Positions 8,655 through 16,151 of a DNA stretch of 33,418 nucleotides are shown piece by piece; positions within the stretch are counted from its first letter, which is position 1; each line of letters starts with the position of its first letter. The translations under genes and the position numbers were made by a program. The notes beneath the pieces were generated by a model. It was given only the letters and a program-made list of their open reading frames with translations, was not told the DNA's origin and did no database searches. The stretch covers positions 809 through 34,226 of the forward strand of contig NZ_KI271131.1 in assembly GCF_000469345.1 (NCBI RefSeq), in the 5' to 3' direction. The stretch is from Eubacterium ramulus ATCC 29099 (GTDB lineage: Bacteria; Bacillota; Clostridia; Lachnospirales; Lachnospiraceae).

Positions 8655-9676
8655 AGCAGCTTTGGCGCATAACAGAGAGATACTACCCCTGGCTATTATT
8701 GCTGTTGGGTGTGGATTGCTTTTGTGCTATCATTCTTTGGATTTCTGACATTCAGGCATTTCAAATCTTGATTGGGTTAGTAGTTCTGACAAGCATCCTT
8801 CTGTTTTCAGCGATTCTGTTTGTACTAAACAAGCGGGAGACCACCCGCCGAGAGCTGTTCCGGGATTTCCTCAGTGATCCTACCATCTGCAACGAGGAAC
8901 GGCTGCTCAGTGCCATCAGCCGGGAAGAAGGAGAATCTATCCGGCTTCTGGCATCAGTTTTACAGGAACACAAAACTGAGAGCAACAGTATGGCAGATGC
9001 CCTACAGGACTATGAAGAATATGTGGAGGGCTGGGCACATGAAGCGAAAACGCCCCTATCGTTGCTGACCATGCTCCTGGATAATCGGAGCGACGAAATA
9101 TCTCCTCTCCTGCAAGCAAAGCTGGATTATGTCCGCAGTCAGCTTCAGGAGGATGTCACTCAGATGTTATACTATGCCCGGTTAAAAAGCAGTACAAAGG
9201 ATTATCAGTTTGAGGATATCGATTTGAATGACTGCTTGGGGGAAGTTCTGGAGGACTATGCCCCACTTCTGGAAGAAAAGCAGTTTGTAATTCTCAATAA
9301 ACTGCAATCTGAAACAGTCTATACAGACCGTAGAGGGCTTCAGTTTATGTTGGGACAGATCGTGAGCAATGCCATAAAATATAGCAGCGATAGTCCCATG
9401 CTAACGATCTCTATGATACATTCGGAGACCGCAGATGTCCTTTCAGTTGAGGATAACGGCATCGGTGTAAAAAAATATGATCTGCCGTATATTTTTCAAA
9501 AGGGCTTTACCGGGGATTCTACTGACAGCAGAAAGAAGGCTACTGGTATGGGGCTTTACCTGGTTAAGAAGATTGCTGATGATCTAAACCTTTATCTGGA
9601 AGCAACATCCCAGTGGGGAAAGGGATTCAAGATTGTCATCTTCTTTCCGAAATTGAGATCCAATGGAGGAAAATAA
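8651..9676 (+). CDS. Sensor histidine kinase (BceS-type, intramembrane-sensing)
   Basis: A 341-residue kinase with two N-terminal membrane helices (about 14-34 and 38-60) joined by a very short loop. This is the layout of BceS kinases, which take their signal from the transporter rather than from a ligand. The phospho-accepting His130 lies in W-A-H-E-A-K-T-P-L. The ATPase domain shows the N box S-N-A-I-K-Y, G1 V-E-D-N-G-I-G-V and G2 G-M-G-L-Y-L-V-K. It starts inside the regulator stop (ATGA). It is the last gene of the plus-strand operon, and convergent genes follow across a hairpin. Confidence 0.92.
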   Translation: MKQLWRITERYYPWLLLLLGVDCFCAIILWISDIQAFQILIGLVVLTSILLFSAILFVLNKRETTRRELFRDFLSDPTICNEERLLSAISREEGESIRLLASVLQEHKTESNSMADALQDYEEYVEGWAHEAKTPLSLLTMLLDNRSDEISPLLQAKLDYVRSQLQEDVTQMLYYARLKSSTKDYQFEDIDLNDCLGEVLEDYAPLLEEKQFVILNKLQSETVYTDRRGLQFMLGQIVSNAIKYSSDSPMLTISMIHSETADVLSVEDNGIGVKKYDLPYIFQKGFTGDSTDSRKKATGMGLYLVKKIADDLNLYLEATSQWGKGFKIVIFFPKLRSNGGK

Positions 9677-9682
9677 TATAAG

Positions 9683-9715
9683 CAAAAAACGCCCGCAGGA
9701 TTTTCTCCTGCGGGC
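9683..9715 (-). terminator. Rho-independent terminator between convergent operons
   Basis: GCCCGCAGGA (9691-9700) and TCCTGCGGGC (9706-9715) form a perfect 10-bp stem with a 5-base loop. On the minus strand the stem is followed by GTTTTTTGCT, so it best terminates the DUF6061/RlmD-tail transcript. It lies just after the plus-strand kinase, where it may also help stop that message, although no T-run follows on that side. Confidence 0.85.
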
Positions 9716-9724
9716 AGCGTGTTG

Positions 9725-9973
9725 TCAGCTATCCAAAGGTTTGTATTCTGTTACGGTTTTCAAATAGGTTTCAGGATCACCGTTTAGTATCAAATCGGCA
9801 TATCCAACCGGGTCGTTGTAAATCAGATAATCCAGTTCTGACCGCTGATACATATTGTCGGCAACCTCATTCTCCACGGCGATCGTATCAATCGCAATCA
9901 TGCTGCCGTCAGCAAATTTCAGTTCTACACAACCGGTATCCATGTTGAACTCACAAGAAATCAATCTATCCAT
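9725..9973 (-). CDS. Small DUF6061-type protein of mobile elements
   Basis: Eighty-two residues, acidic, with a beta-rich N-terminal half (C-V-E-L-K-F-A-D-G-S-M-I-A-I-D) and a helical second half containing Y-Q-R-S-E-L-D-Y-L-I-Y-N-D-P. It has a good ribosome site (TGGAGGTTTCTT) before the ATG. The sequence recalls the DUF6061 family seen on Lachnospiraceae integrative elements; that match is from memory. It lies 24 bases after the RlmD-type tail on the same strand and ends at a strong terminator. Function is unknown. Confidence 0.65.
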   Translation of the reverse strand: MDRLISCEFNMDTGCVELKFADGSMIAIDTIAVENEVADNMYQRSELDYLIYNDPVGYADLILNGDPETYLKTVTEYKPLDS

Positions 9974-9997
9974 AAGAAACCTCCATTCTGCGGGATG

Positions 9998-10321
9998 TTA
10001 GATCATCCCAAAATATTTGAATGCTTCTCGGATTGCTTTCTCTTTTTCCGGCGGACATTGGGGTTGTCTGGAATCATCTGATTTCGGCAGATTGAAATTC
10101 TTGCCAACTTCAATCCCACATTTCCTCTTAATCTGTGAGATATAAAGATTGGATACCTTTAACCCGCTATGCTCCAGCACATAGTCCTTAATCTGGGTGT
10201 AGGTTGCTCCATCTTGGAACTCCGACATATCCATATCTTCCAAAGAGAACTCAACCCGAATCTTTTTCGAGTCGACCTCACCCTTGGAAAGCAAGACTAC
10301 CGTCTCGACGTGAGTATCAAA
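9998..10321 (-). pseudogene. rlmD: C-terminal tail of RlmD-type 23S rRNA (uracil) methyltransferase
   Basis: The frame is open from 10321 (a TAA is at 10322-10324) to the stop at 9998 and has no proper start. It begins F-D-T-H-V-E-T-V-V-L-L-S, matching the conserved end of the RlmD/RumA catalytic domain. About 95 residues follow that resemble the C-terminal extension seen on many Lachnospiraceae RlmD proteins: A-T-Y-x-x-I-K-x-Y-V, V-S-N-L-Y-I-S-Q-I-K-R-K-C-G and C-P-P-E-K-E-K-A-I-R. The methyltransferase body with its S-adenosylmethionine site is absent. The break falls exactly at the H-V-E-x-V-V-L codons, a site used by serine recombinases in rumA of other Firmicutes. The serine recombinase at 13619 ends in a related domain, so a recombinase origin for this tail cannot be excluded. 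Confidence 0.6.
10286..10310 (-). repeat. Putative recombinase attachment core, copy 1
   Basis: This 25-bp stretch matches 13943-13967 at 22 of 25 positions in the same orientation, with an 11-bp identical centre ACTACCGTCTC. It encodes part of the V-E-T-V-V-L-L-S motif in both places. Outside the 25 bp the similarity falls off quickly, at once on the upstream-coding side. It sits where the RlmD-type tail begins, which is what an attachment junction would look like. Shared protein ancestry could also explain the match. Confidence 0.4.
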
Positions 10322-10420
10322 TTAAAACATATCCACACAAAATCACGGAAATATAAGCAATATTTCTACAGTACGAATACTGTTCATGCATCCCCTTTCC
10401 CACAAATACATAACTGATAT

Positions 10421-10449
10421 AGATTTTGCACCACCTTGATGCAAAATCT
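10421..10449 (-). terminator. Hairpin at the end of the DUF1016 gene
   Basis: AGATTTTGCA (10421-10430) and TGCAAAATCT (10440-10449) form a perfect 10-bp stem, and the last arm overlaps the DUF1016 stop codon. No good T-run follows on the minus strand, so it is a weak terminator or an RNA 3'-end stabiliser. The 100 bases between it and the RlmD-type tail show no gene. Confidence 0.5.
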
Positions 10450-11473
10450 AATCTTCACTACCACTATTTTCCTCCAATGCCTTAATAGATTCCAATGCTT
10501 GATATTCCTGTTTTAATTCACGCAGCAATTCTTCCTCGCTTGGTAAATACAATTTGTATTTTGAAGCAAAAATCTGTGTTTCATTTTCAGGTAACGTATA
10601 CTTAACTACAGACTCACTTTTATCTGCACACAATACGATACCAATCGGCGGATTGTCTCCTTCATTCATAAGTTCCCGCTCATAATAATGAACATACATC
10701 TGCATTTGCCCTAAGTCCTGATGTGTTAAGTCCCCAACTTTTAAATCTATCAGAACAAAACATTTTAAAATATAATTATAAAATACAAGGTCAATTCTAA
10801 AATGACGTCCATCAAAGGTTATTCTTTTCTGCCTTGCGACAAATGAAAACCCTCTACCAAGTTCCAAAAGAAATTTCTGCAAATGTGTAATTAACGCTTG
10901 TTCTAAATCGCTTTCATAAAAATCATCATTAGATTTCAGTCCAAGAAACTCCAACACATATGGGTCGCGGATGACATCTTCTGGTTTTTTCGCCGGTTCT
11001 AATGTCTGTATTTCCTCTGCAACTTGCTCTTTATTTTTACTGGACAATAGCCTTTCATAAAAGAAAGAATTTATCTGACGCTCAAGTTGTCTGGTACTCC
11101 ATTGGGATTTTACAGCTTCCTGCATATAAAATTCTCGTGCATTTTCATTCTCCACTCGCATCAAGAGCCGATAATGCGTCCAACTTAATTCGCTACGCAG
11201 TGCGTAGCCATTTGGAAATGTCAAATAAAACTGCCGCATATTTTTCAAATTGGCAACGGTAAATCCTTTGCCAAAATCCTGCGTCATTTGCTTTGACAAC
11301 TCTTTTAACAAACCTGTACCATACTCCGCCTTTTCATTGCCACCCTGTTCTTCAATGATTGATTTTCCTATATTCCAGTAGGCTTCAACCATTGCAAAAT
11401 TGGCTGTTTGATAAACTTTATTTCTCGCCGAGATTAAAATTTTTTTGATTTCGTTATAAAAAGATGCATTCAT
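10448..11473 (-). CDS. DUF1016 / YhcG-type PD-(D/E)xK nuclease-like protein
   Basis: A 341-residue protein of the YhcG (DUF1016) family. The N-terminal helical domain (about 5-150) has the family pattern W-N-I-G-K-S-I, F-T-V-A-N-L-K-N-M-R-Q-F-Y and L-S-W-T-H-Y-R-L-L. The C-terminal nuclease-like domain shows D228 in F-R-I-D-L-V-F and D243-L-K245 in L-I-D-L-K-V-G, a PD-(D/E)xK core. Homologues occur in restriction-rich and defence islands; their biochemical role is poorly known. The gene follows the GHKL/nuclease fusion by 69 bases on the same strand, probably in one transcript. The start has GGATGGAG 8 bases upstream. Both genes are richer in A/T than the Bce block to the left. Confidence 0.85.
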   Translation of the reverse strand: MNASFYNEIKKILISARNKVYQTANFAMVEAYWNIGKSIIEEQGGNEKAEYGTGLLKELSKQMTQDFGKGFTVANLKNMRQFYLTFPNGYALRSELSWTHYRLLMRVENENAREFYMQEAVKSQWSTRQLERQINSFFYERLLSSKNKEQVAEEIQTLEPAKKPEDVIRDPYVLEFLGLKSNDDFYESDLEQALITHLQKFLLELGRGFSFVARQKRITFDGRHFRIDLVFYNYILKCFVLIDLKVGDLTHQDLGQMQMYVHYYERELMNEGDNPPIGIVLCADKSESVVKYTLPENETQIFASKYKLYLPSEEELLRELKQEYQALESIKALEENSGSED

Positions 11474-11542
11474 CTTATCAACTCCATCCTTTCATTTACA
11501 GATTATTTATTAGCTCTCCTTTTTCAATTATCAACTAATATT

Positions 11543-13561
11543 TTACAACACTTTTGCAACAGCAATTTTCGTAAGAGTATCCGCTTTTTCTCGCCCTTCA
11601 GTATCACTTACTTCTGCCATTAATTCATTTGCCACCCGCTCTCTATCATACTTCAATCGTTCTAACATCGGCTTATGCTTTATTTCAAAACTCTTAAATA
11701 TATCATCCCAAGTAAGTGCATATACTTCACAATTATCAACTTGGAATACTAACCCAACTTTTCCTTTATCTTCAAATGCTTTATATTGGCTTTTAACATA
11801 ATCATCTACTTCTTTACATACGGCAATAAACTTCCATTTCCGTAATTCACTATTGAATTGAGGCTGTCTTCTAACGTAATCCATATAATCTTCTACTTGG
11901 CGTAATACTTTTTTCGTTAACAGAACTCTCGGTGCTTTCAATTCAACAACAATATTTTCTTCCAGCGTTGTTTCAAATGTTGTTTCGATATTTCGCGTAT
12001 TACACAAAAAAATGTCCATACGTCGTTCATTTTCCGCATCTGAATTTAATTTTGCTGTAACATCCTCTTCTCCATACAAAATATTCCTATACTGCTCCAA
12101 TGCCTTTTGCATTCTCTGATCAGCGCTTGCCAAATTGTACTGTTCACCAAAAAGCCAAAAATGTCGTTCTACAATCTTCTGCACATGATCACGTTCATTT
12201 GCAAACTTTGTCAAATCATACACAATACTTTTTAATAATTCTATTACTTTATACCTATCCTCAATAAACTTGATAGTATCAATGATATTCTCCAAGGATG
12301 TCTTTTTTAATATCATTGAAAAATCAGTTCTCTGCTGAGGTGATAATTCCACAACCTGCTCTATTATAGTTAAAACATTTTCTCTCTCTTCAGAGCTCAA
12401 AAGCAAATTCAAAAAACCTAATAACGATTTTTCTTGAATTTGTTTTAATTTATGAAAAATTAGTGGCTCCAATTTAAAAATTTCTTTTGTTACCCTCTTC
12501 AAATCATTCTTACGCATTTGTCCATATACATCATCTGGAAATTCCGGGAACGTTTTTCTTTCTGTTATCATTGCTTCAACTGCTTCTTCTGCTTTATCTG
12601 ATAAATATACACTAATTTTTTTCTCAATAAGCATTTGAATCTCTTTATGCAATTTTTTCAGAATCTTTTTCTCATCTGGATATTCGAACATATTAATTTG
12701 GGTATCATTGTGATCACCTATAACATTTTCCTTATCATCAAAAAATTCTGACTTCACAAACACACTATGATTAAAGTTAACCGTATTCCGATTAAAAGTT
12801 GTAGTTCGATTTCCTTTCAACACGTTTTTGTCATCAAAATAATAACAACAGAATTTTTCAGAGATTGATTCCTGCCATACAACTAAGTTAATCTCAAATC
12901 TATATCCTTCAATTGTAACCATAGATTTTTCGCTCAACTCTGTGTTTATATACTTTTCATAATCAATCTTTTCATCATTAACTACTATTTCTACATTCTT
13001 ATTTTTATATAGGTACAAAAACCAAGCAAAATCTTTAAGTAATGCTGGCTCTATTATTTCAAAGCCCATATTCTCCGCAGTTAATGTATTTATATTGGTA
13101 AATTTCACTTCTGTTCCGGTTTCTTGTCTGTCAGATAACTGTGGTTCAGAACAGTCAATCACCTCTTTTTTATCACTGGACATATTAATATCATATTCTT
13201 TATAAACATTGTTATCTTTATAGACAGTATGCCACTCTGCATTACTTGAAAAAGCAATAAAAGAGAATCGTCCTTTCCCTTTATTTGCCTTGGATTTTAT
13301 TTGTAATGACAGTAAATTCTTCTTTGATGCCAGAAAAGCACCAAAGGTCTCCCCCAATTCATCGTAATTTATTCCATCACCATTATCCTTTATAATTAAT
13401 TCCTTAACTCCAAACGCTTCGTTAAGTGTATATTCTATACTAACTTTTTTAGCATTAGCTTCAAAACCATTCCAAATATATTCACTTATAGCAGCTTTGT
13501 AATCACTTGTGATTCCAGAAGAATCAATACTCTGATTTTTAACGCTTACAGGTATAATCAT
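11543..13561 (-). CDS. GHKL-type ATPase fused to a PD-(D/E)xK (DUF4263/Shedu-like) nuclease domain
   Basis: A 672-residue protein. The N-terminus is a GHKL ATPase like those of Hsp90, MutL and MORC: N box E27-Y-I-W-N31-G-F-E-A-N, G1 motif D59-N-G-D-G-I and a lid-like G-K-G-R-F-S near 97-102. The middle (about 300-450) is helical and charged. The C-terminal part shows D516 in R-R-M-D-I-F-L and E540-L-K542 in V-V-E-L-K-A-P, spaced as a PD-(D/E)xK nuclease and preceded by H-F-W-L-F-G-E. The latter region recalls DUF4263, the nuclease of Shedu anti-phage systems. An ATP-gated nuclease for phage defence is the likely role, by inference. The ATG at 13561 is chosen because GGGAGGCG lies just upstream; an in-frame start seven codons earlier lacks one. 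It follows the serine recombinase by 57 bases. Confidence 0.75.
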   Translation of the reverse strand: MIIPVSVKNQSIDSSGITSDYKAAISEYIWNGFEANAKKVSIEYTLNEAFGVKELIIKDNGDGINYDELGETFGAFLASKKNLLSLQIKSKANKGKGRFSFIAFSSNAEWHTVYKDNNVYKEYDINMSSDKKEVIDCSEPQLSDRQETGTEVKFTNINTLTAENMGFEIIEPALLKDFAWFLYLYKNKNVEIVVNDEKIDYEKYINTELSEKSMVTIEGYRFEINLVVWQESISEKFCCYYFDDKNVLKGNRTTTFNRNTVNFNHSVFVKSEFFDDKENVIGDHNDTQINMFEYPDEKKILKKLHKEIQMLIEKKISVYLSDKAEEAVEAMITERKTFPEFPDDVYGQMRKNDLKRVTKEIFKLEPLIFHKLKQIQEKSLLGFLNLLLSSEERENVLTIIEQVVELSPQQRTDFSMILKKTSLENIIDTIKFIEDRYKVIELLKSIVYDLTKFANERDHVQKIVERHFWLFGEQYNLASADQRMQKALEQYRNILYGEEDVTAKLNSDAENERRMDIFLCNTRNIETTFETTLEENIVVELKAPRVLLTKKVLRQVEDYMDYVRRQPQFNSELRKWKFIAVCKEVDDYVKSQYKAFEDKGKVGLVFQVDNCEVYALTWDDIFKSFEIKHKPMLERLKYDRERVANELMAEVSDTEGREKADTLTKIAVAKVL

Positions 13562-13587
13562 AATATTCGCCTCCCATATCATAAGTA

Positions 13588-13607
13588 TACCATTATTTCT
13601 AATGGTA
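13588..13607 (-). terminator. Small hairpin between recombinase and GHKL/nuclease gene
   Basis: TACCATT (13588-13594) and AATGGTA (13601-13607) form a 7-bp stem with a 6-base loop in the 57-base gap after the recombinase stop. No T-run follows on the minus strand, so it is at most a partial terminator or processing site. Confidence 0.3.
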
Positions 13608-13618
13608 CGCTCATGATT

Positions 13619-15613
13619 TTAGATAACCTCAAAATGCTTGAGGGCATCTTTAATTGCTTCCACTTTCTCCACCGTCGGATGCTTCCTCGGTTGCTTCAAT
13701 TCCTCCACTGCATTAGGAGCATCATACATCGGCAAGCCCAAATCTCTTTTTACCTCTGCGATATATGCGGTATGTACTTTGAAACCGTATTTAGCTTCTA
13801 TGTACTCCTTTATCATTTTGTAGGTCACTCGCTCCTTGGGCTTGTATGTTTCAGCTCTTTTAGCAATATTATCAAGTGGAACTTTTCCCTCACCCTCGCC
13901 AAACTCAACTTTTACGTTGATATGTCCGTCTGGCTTTTTGTGGGAAAGCAGTACTACCGTCTCAACGGTACTTTCATTGTCCCAACTAAGTTCTTCTGTT
14001 TCCGCACCATTAAAATACACCGGAAAACGGAACTTAATGTGCTTCAGGAATCTGCCATCTGGCTGCTCCTGCTCGTAAATGTCCACCTGTTCTACAAAAC
14101 TGTTAAGAAATTCTTTCTTCTCCATGTCGGTGAACTTATCATATAGTTTATCAAAATACAGCAAGAATTGGTAGACGTTATCTTCTGATATTCTCTTCTG
14201 TTTGATATTTAGCAGACGGTTCTTAACCTCACTGATGCTGTTCTCCACACCCTCGATTTCATCATAAAGGCGATACAATCTTGTCTCCATATCCTGATAT
14301 TTTTTCTCATAAAAACGGTCTGTAATATCCAGACTGTCCATCTGCTGTCCAAGCCGGTTCTTTGCTCCTGTCAGCTGTCGGTGTTGTTTTTCTAATTCTT
14401 CAATTTCCTTTTCCACTTCCGATGTGTCAATCCTTGCACCGATTTTACTCAAAATGGCTTCTTCAAATTTGGGATTTTGCACCAGCTTCCGGATTACTTC
14501 TTCTACCGCATCGTTCACCTTATCTTCGCTCCACTGTTTACGGTAGCTGCAATTATGTCCATCCACCAATCTCCGATGCTTGCAGGCATAATAAAAATAA
14601 TCCTTATATAACGTACCGTCCTTTCGTTTTTTCCGATTGACATTCCCATACATTCCACTGCCACACAGAGGGCATTTTAAAATGCCGGATAAGATATGTT
14701 CATGTTCCAGACTGTGGGTCTTTTCATAGGATACTCCTGTTTTCTGACGTTTCTGATGTGCCAGTTCCCAATCCTCTTCGGAAATGATTCCTTCATGGAT
14801 ACCATCGTTCAGCATATATTCTTCCTGCTTCACAATCCGGTATTCATTTCTTGTTCCGGGAACTTTCTCATTCTTTCTGCGGCCAAATGCCAGCTTTCCA
14901 CAGTAGACCGGATTATCCAGAACACCTTTGATGAATGAAGTTGCAAAAGCATCCAGCGTATTATTCTGTCTCTTTTTCTTTTTATATCCATGCTGGTTCA
15001 GCCATGATGCAATTGCACTCATTCCCATATTGGTATGGATAAATTTATCATAGATCAGCCGGATTACCTCTGCCTCATCTTCTGCAATCTGAAGTTCTCC
15101 ATTCACCAGTTTATAACCATATGGGGCAAATCCACCGTTCCATTTTCCTTCTCTTGCTTTCTGTTTCCGTCCTTCCATCGTCTGCACCAGAATATTCTCA
15201 CGTTCAATTTCTGCCACAGCTGACAAAACGGAAATCATCAGTTTTCCACTGTCTTTAGAACTGTCAATGCCATCCTCTACACAGATCAGATTTACTCCAA
15301 AATCCTGCATCCTCTGCAATGAATTCAAAACGTCCGCAGCATTACGCCCAAATCGTGACAGCTTAAATACCAATACAAACTGTATATTATCTGTACCACT
15401 TTCAATATTGTCCAACATCCGTTGAAATTCCGGTCTGCCTTCTACACTTTTGCCGGCTTTTCCTTCATCCGCAAATTCCTGTACAATCTCCATGTTCTGA
15501 TACTCTGCATATTTTCGCAGTTTATCTCTCTGAGCATCCAGACTGTAACCATCCACCTGCATGGTGGTGGAGACTCGTATATATACATAACATCTAATTT
15601 TCTTATTTTTCAT
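13619..15613 (-). CDS. Large serine recombinase (site-specific integrase)
   Basis: A 664-residue recombinase that would integrate and excise a mobile element. The resolvase domain holds the catalytic Ser15 in Y-I-R-V-S-T-T-M and the partner motifs K-L-S-R-F-G-R-N and A-E-I-E-R-E-N. A recombinase domain follows, then a zinc ribbon beginning C-P-L-C-G-S-G-M and continuing C-K-H...C, then a coiled coil near residues 395-480. The last 115 residues (V-E-T-V-V-L-L-S to A-L-K-H-F-E-V-I) are homologous by eye to the RlmD-type tail at 9998-10321. The second ATG (15613) suits the GAGGT ribosome site better than the first (15619). A minus-strand promoter lies at 15657-15685. All catalytic motifs are present, so the enzyme may be active. 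Confidence 0.92.
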   Translation of the reverse strand: MKNKKIRCYVYIRVSTTMQVDGYSLDAQRDKLRKYAEYQNMEIVQEFADEGKAGKSVEGRPEFQRMLDNIESGTDNIQFVLVFKLSRFGRNAADVLNSLQRMQDFGVNLICVEDGIDSSKDSGKLMISVLSAVAEIERENILVQTMEGRKQKAREGKWNGGFAPYGYKLVNGELQIAEDEAEVIRLIYDKFIHTNMGMSAIASWLNQHGYKKKKRQNNTLDAFATSFIKGVLDNPVYCGKLAFGRRKNEKVPGTRNEYRIVKQEEYMLNDGIHEGIISEEDWELAHQKRQKTGVSYEKTHSLEHEHILSGILKCPLCGSGMYGNVNRKKRKDGTLYKDYFYYACKHRRLVDGHNCSYRKQWSEDKVNDAVEEVIRKLVQNPKFEEAILSKIGARIDTSEVEKEIEELEKQHRQLTGAKNRLGQQMDSLDITDRFYEKKYQDMETRLYRLYDEIEGVENSISEVKNRLLNIKQKRISEDNVYQFLLYFDKLYDKFTDMEKKEFLNSFVEQVDIYEQEQPDGRFLKHIKFRFPVYFNGAETEELSWDNESTVETVVLLSHKKPDGHINVKVEFGEGEGKVPLDNIAKRAETYKPKERVTYKMIKEYIEAKYGFKVHTAYIAEVKRDLGLPMYDAPNAVEELKQPRKHPTVEKVEAIKDALKHFEVI
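13943..13967 (-). repeat. Putative recombinase attachment core, copy 2
   Basis: The second copy of the 25-bp sequence at 10286-10310 (22 of 25 identical, same orientation) lies inside the recombinase gene. It encodes V-E-T-V-V-L-L where the RlmD-like C-terminal domain begins. If both copies are attachment cores, the 3657 bp between them, holding the two nuclease genes, form a unit that could be excised. Confidence 0.4.
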
Positions 15614-15656
15614 TAACATTTACCTCATTCATTAGAGTTTTTATTGTCCCAACTAA

Positions 15657-15685
15657 ATTTTATCATTTGTTCCAACCGTATTCAA
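15657..15685 (-). promoter_or_regulatory. Promoter of the serine recombinase
   Basis: On the minus strand TTGAAT (15685-15680) is followed after 17 bases by TAAAAT (15662-15657), about 45 bases upstream of the recombinase start. It diverges from the plus-strand promoter at 15716. Two near-identical 10-mers (TTGTCCCAAC at 15644, TTGTTCCAAC at 15667) flank the -10 box and could bind a repressor. Confidence 0.6.
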
Positions 15686-15715
15686 TACTTGATTTTCATA
15701 AATTTTTAAACCCAA

Positions 15716-15744
15716 TTGACATATTTTTTCCAAAAACATATAAT
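15716..15744 (+). promoter_or_regulatory. Consensus sigma-A promoter P1
   Basis: TTGACA (15716-15721), a 17-base spacer and TATAAT (15739-15744) match the consensus at every position. Transcription should start near 15751. The message would carry a leader of about 215 bases, including the 46-bp tandem repeat, before the toxin-antitoxin-like pair. Confidence 0.85.
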
Positions 15745-15774
15745 AATGATAGAGACAGAAAGACCTGTCATCGT

Positions 15775-15866
15775 AAATATTGCCCGCCCACCGTTGGCGG
15801 CTTATAAGTGATCGACTCGAAAATATTGCTCGCTCACCGGAAGCGTCTAATAAATATCCGGTTCGA
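15775..15866 (+). repeat. 46-bp tandem repeat with a conserved stem-loop
   Basis: Unit 1 (15775-15820) and unit 2 (15821-15866) match at 33 of 46 positions; the start AAATATTGC recurs exactly. Each unit can form a small stem: CGCC...GGCG in unit 1 and CGCT...AGCG in unit 2 around a loop starting CACCG. The one stem position that differs changes on both sides, so pairing is kept. A further arm pair, TCGAAAA (15863-15869) and TTTTCGA (15889-15895), follows. The repeat lies in the P1 leader. Confidence 0.65.
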
Positions 15867-15897
15867 AAATTATTTAGAATTATTTCTGTTTTCGATA

Positions 15898-15926
15898 TTG
15901 TGTTTTTATCGCGCATTGCATATACT
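15898..15926 (+). promoter_or_regulatory. Possible second promoter P2
   Basis: TTGTGT (15898-15903), a 17-base spacer and TATACT (15921-15926) lie about 40 bases before the start at 15966. Transcripts from here would lack the tandem repeat. Confidence 0.5.
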
Positions 15927-15965
15927 ATAAATGCACAAAAAGCCAGAAAAAGAGGAGGTGTTAGT

Positions 15966-16151
15966 ATGGCTACTTCAAGTATTACTCATAATTTTGTCGT
16001 ATCCAATCCAAAAAGCGTAAAACGTTTTGTCGCAGCGATTGACGAAGCCGATCGTGACCGCACACCAAAGCAGACACTTCCCGGACGTCAGTTAACGAAC
16101 CCACAGGAAATCTTAGCTTTAATGTCAAAAAGGAAGAAACAACATGTCTGA
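15966..16151 (+). CDS. Small antitoxin-like protein paired with a GNAT protein
   Basis: Sixty-one residues starting at an ATG with GAGGAGGTGTTAGT before it; an in-frame upstream opening lacks a ribosome site. The N-terminus (S-I-T-H-N-F-V-V) could be a beta strand, followed by a helix (P-K-S-V-K-R-F-V-A-A-I-D-E-A). That layout is compatible with a short DNA-binding or toxin-binding antitoxin. The tail is basic (K-R-K-K-Q-H). It overlaps the GNAT gene by 8 bases, typical of toxin-antitoxin pairs. The family is not one I can name, so the role rests on size, overlap and partner. Confidence 0.7.
   Translation: MATSSITHNFVVSNPKSVKRFVAAIDEADRDRTPKQTLPGRQLTNPQEILALMSKRKKQHV

Noticed and set aside
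9683-9715. GC-rich hairpin considered as an element end or inverted terminal repeat
   Set aside because: It has the stem plus T-run of a terminator between convergent genes, and no partner copy exists in the window.
13976-15656. The 14-mer ATTGTCCCAACTAA occurs at 13976-13989 inside the recombinase gene and at 15643-15656 upstream of it
   Set aside because: About two random 14-mer repeats are expected in a window of this size, and there is no matching flank. It is not enough for an attachment-site claim.
15775-15895. Tandem repeat considered as a CRISPR remnant
   Set aside because: There are only two diverged units with no unique spacers and no cas genes. The repeats are adjacent, as in a tandem duplication.
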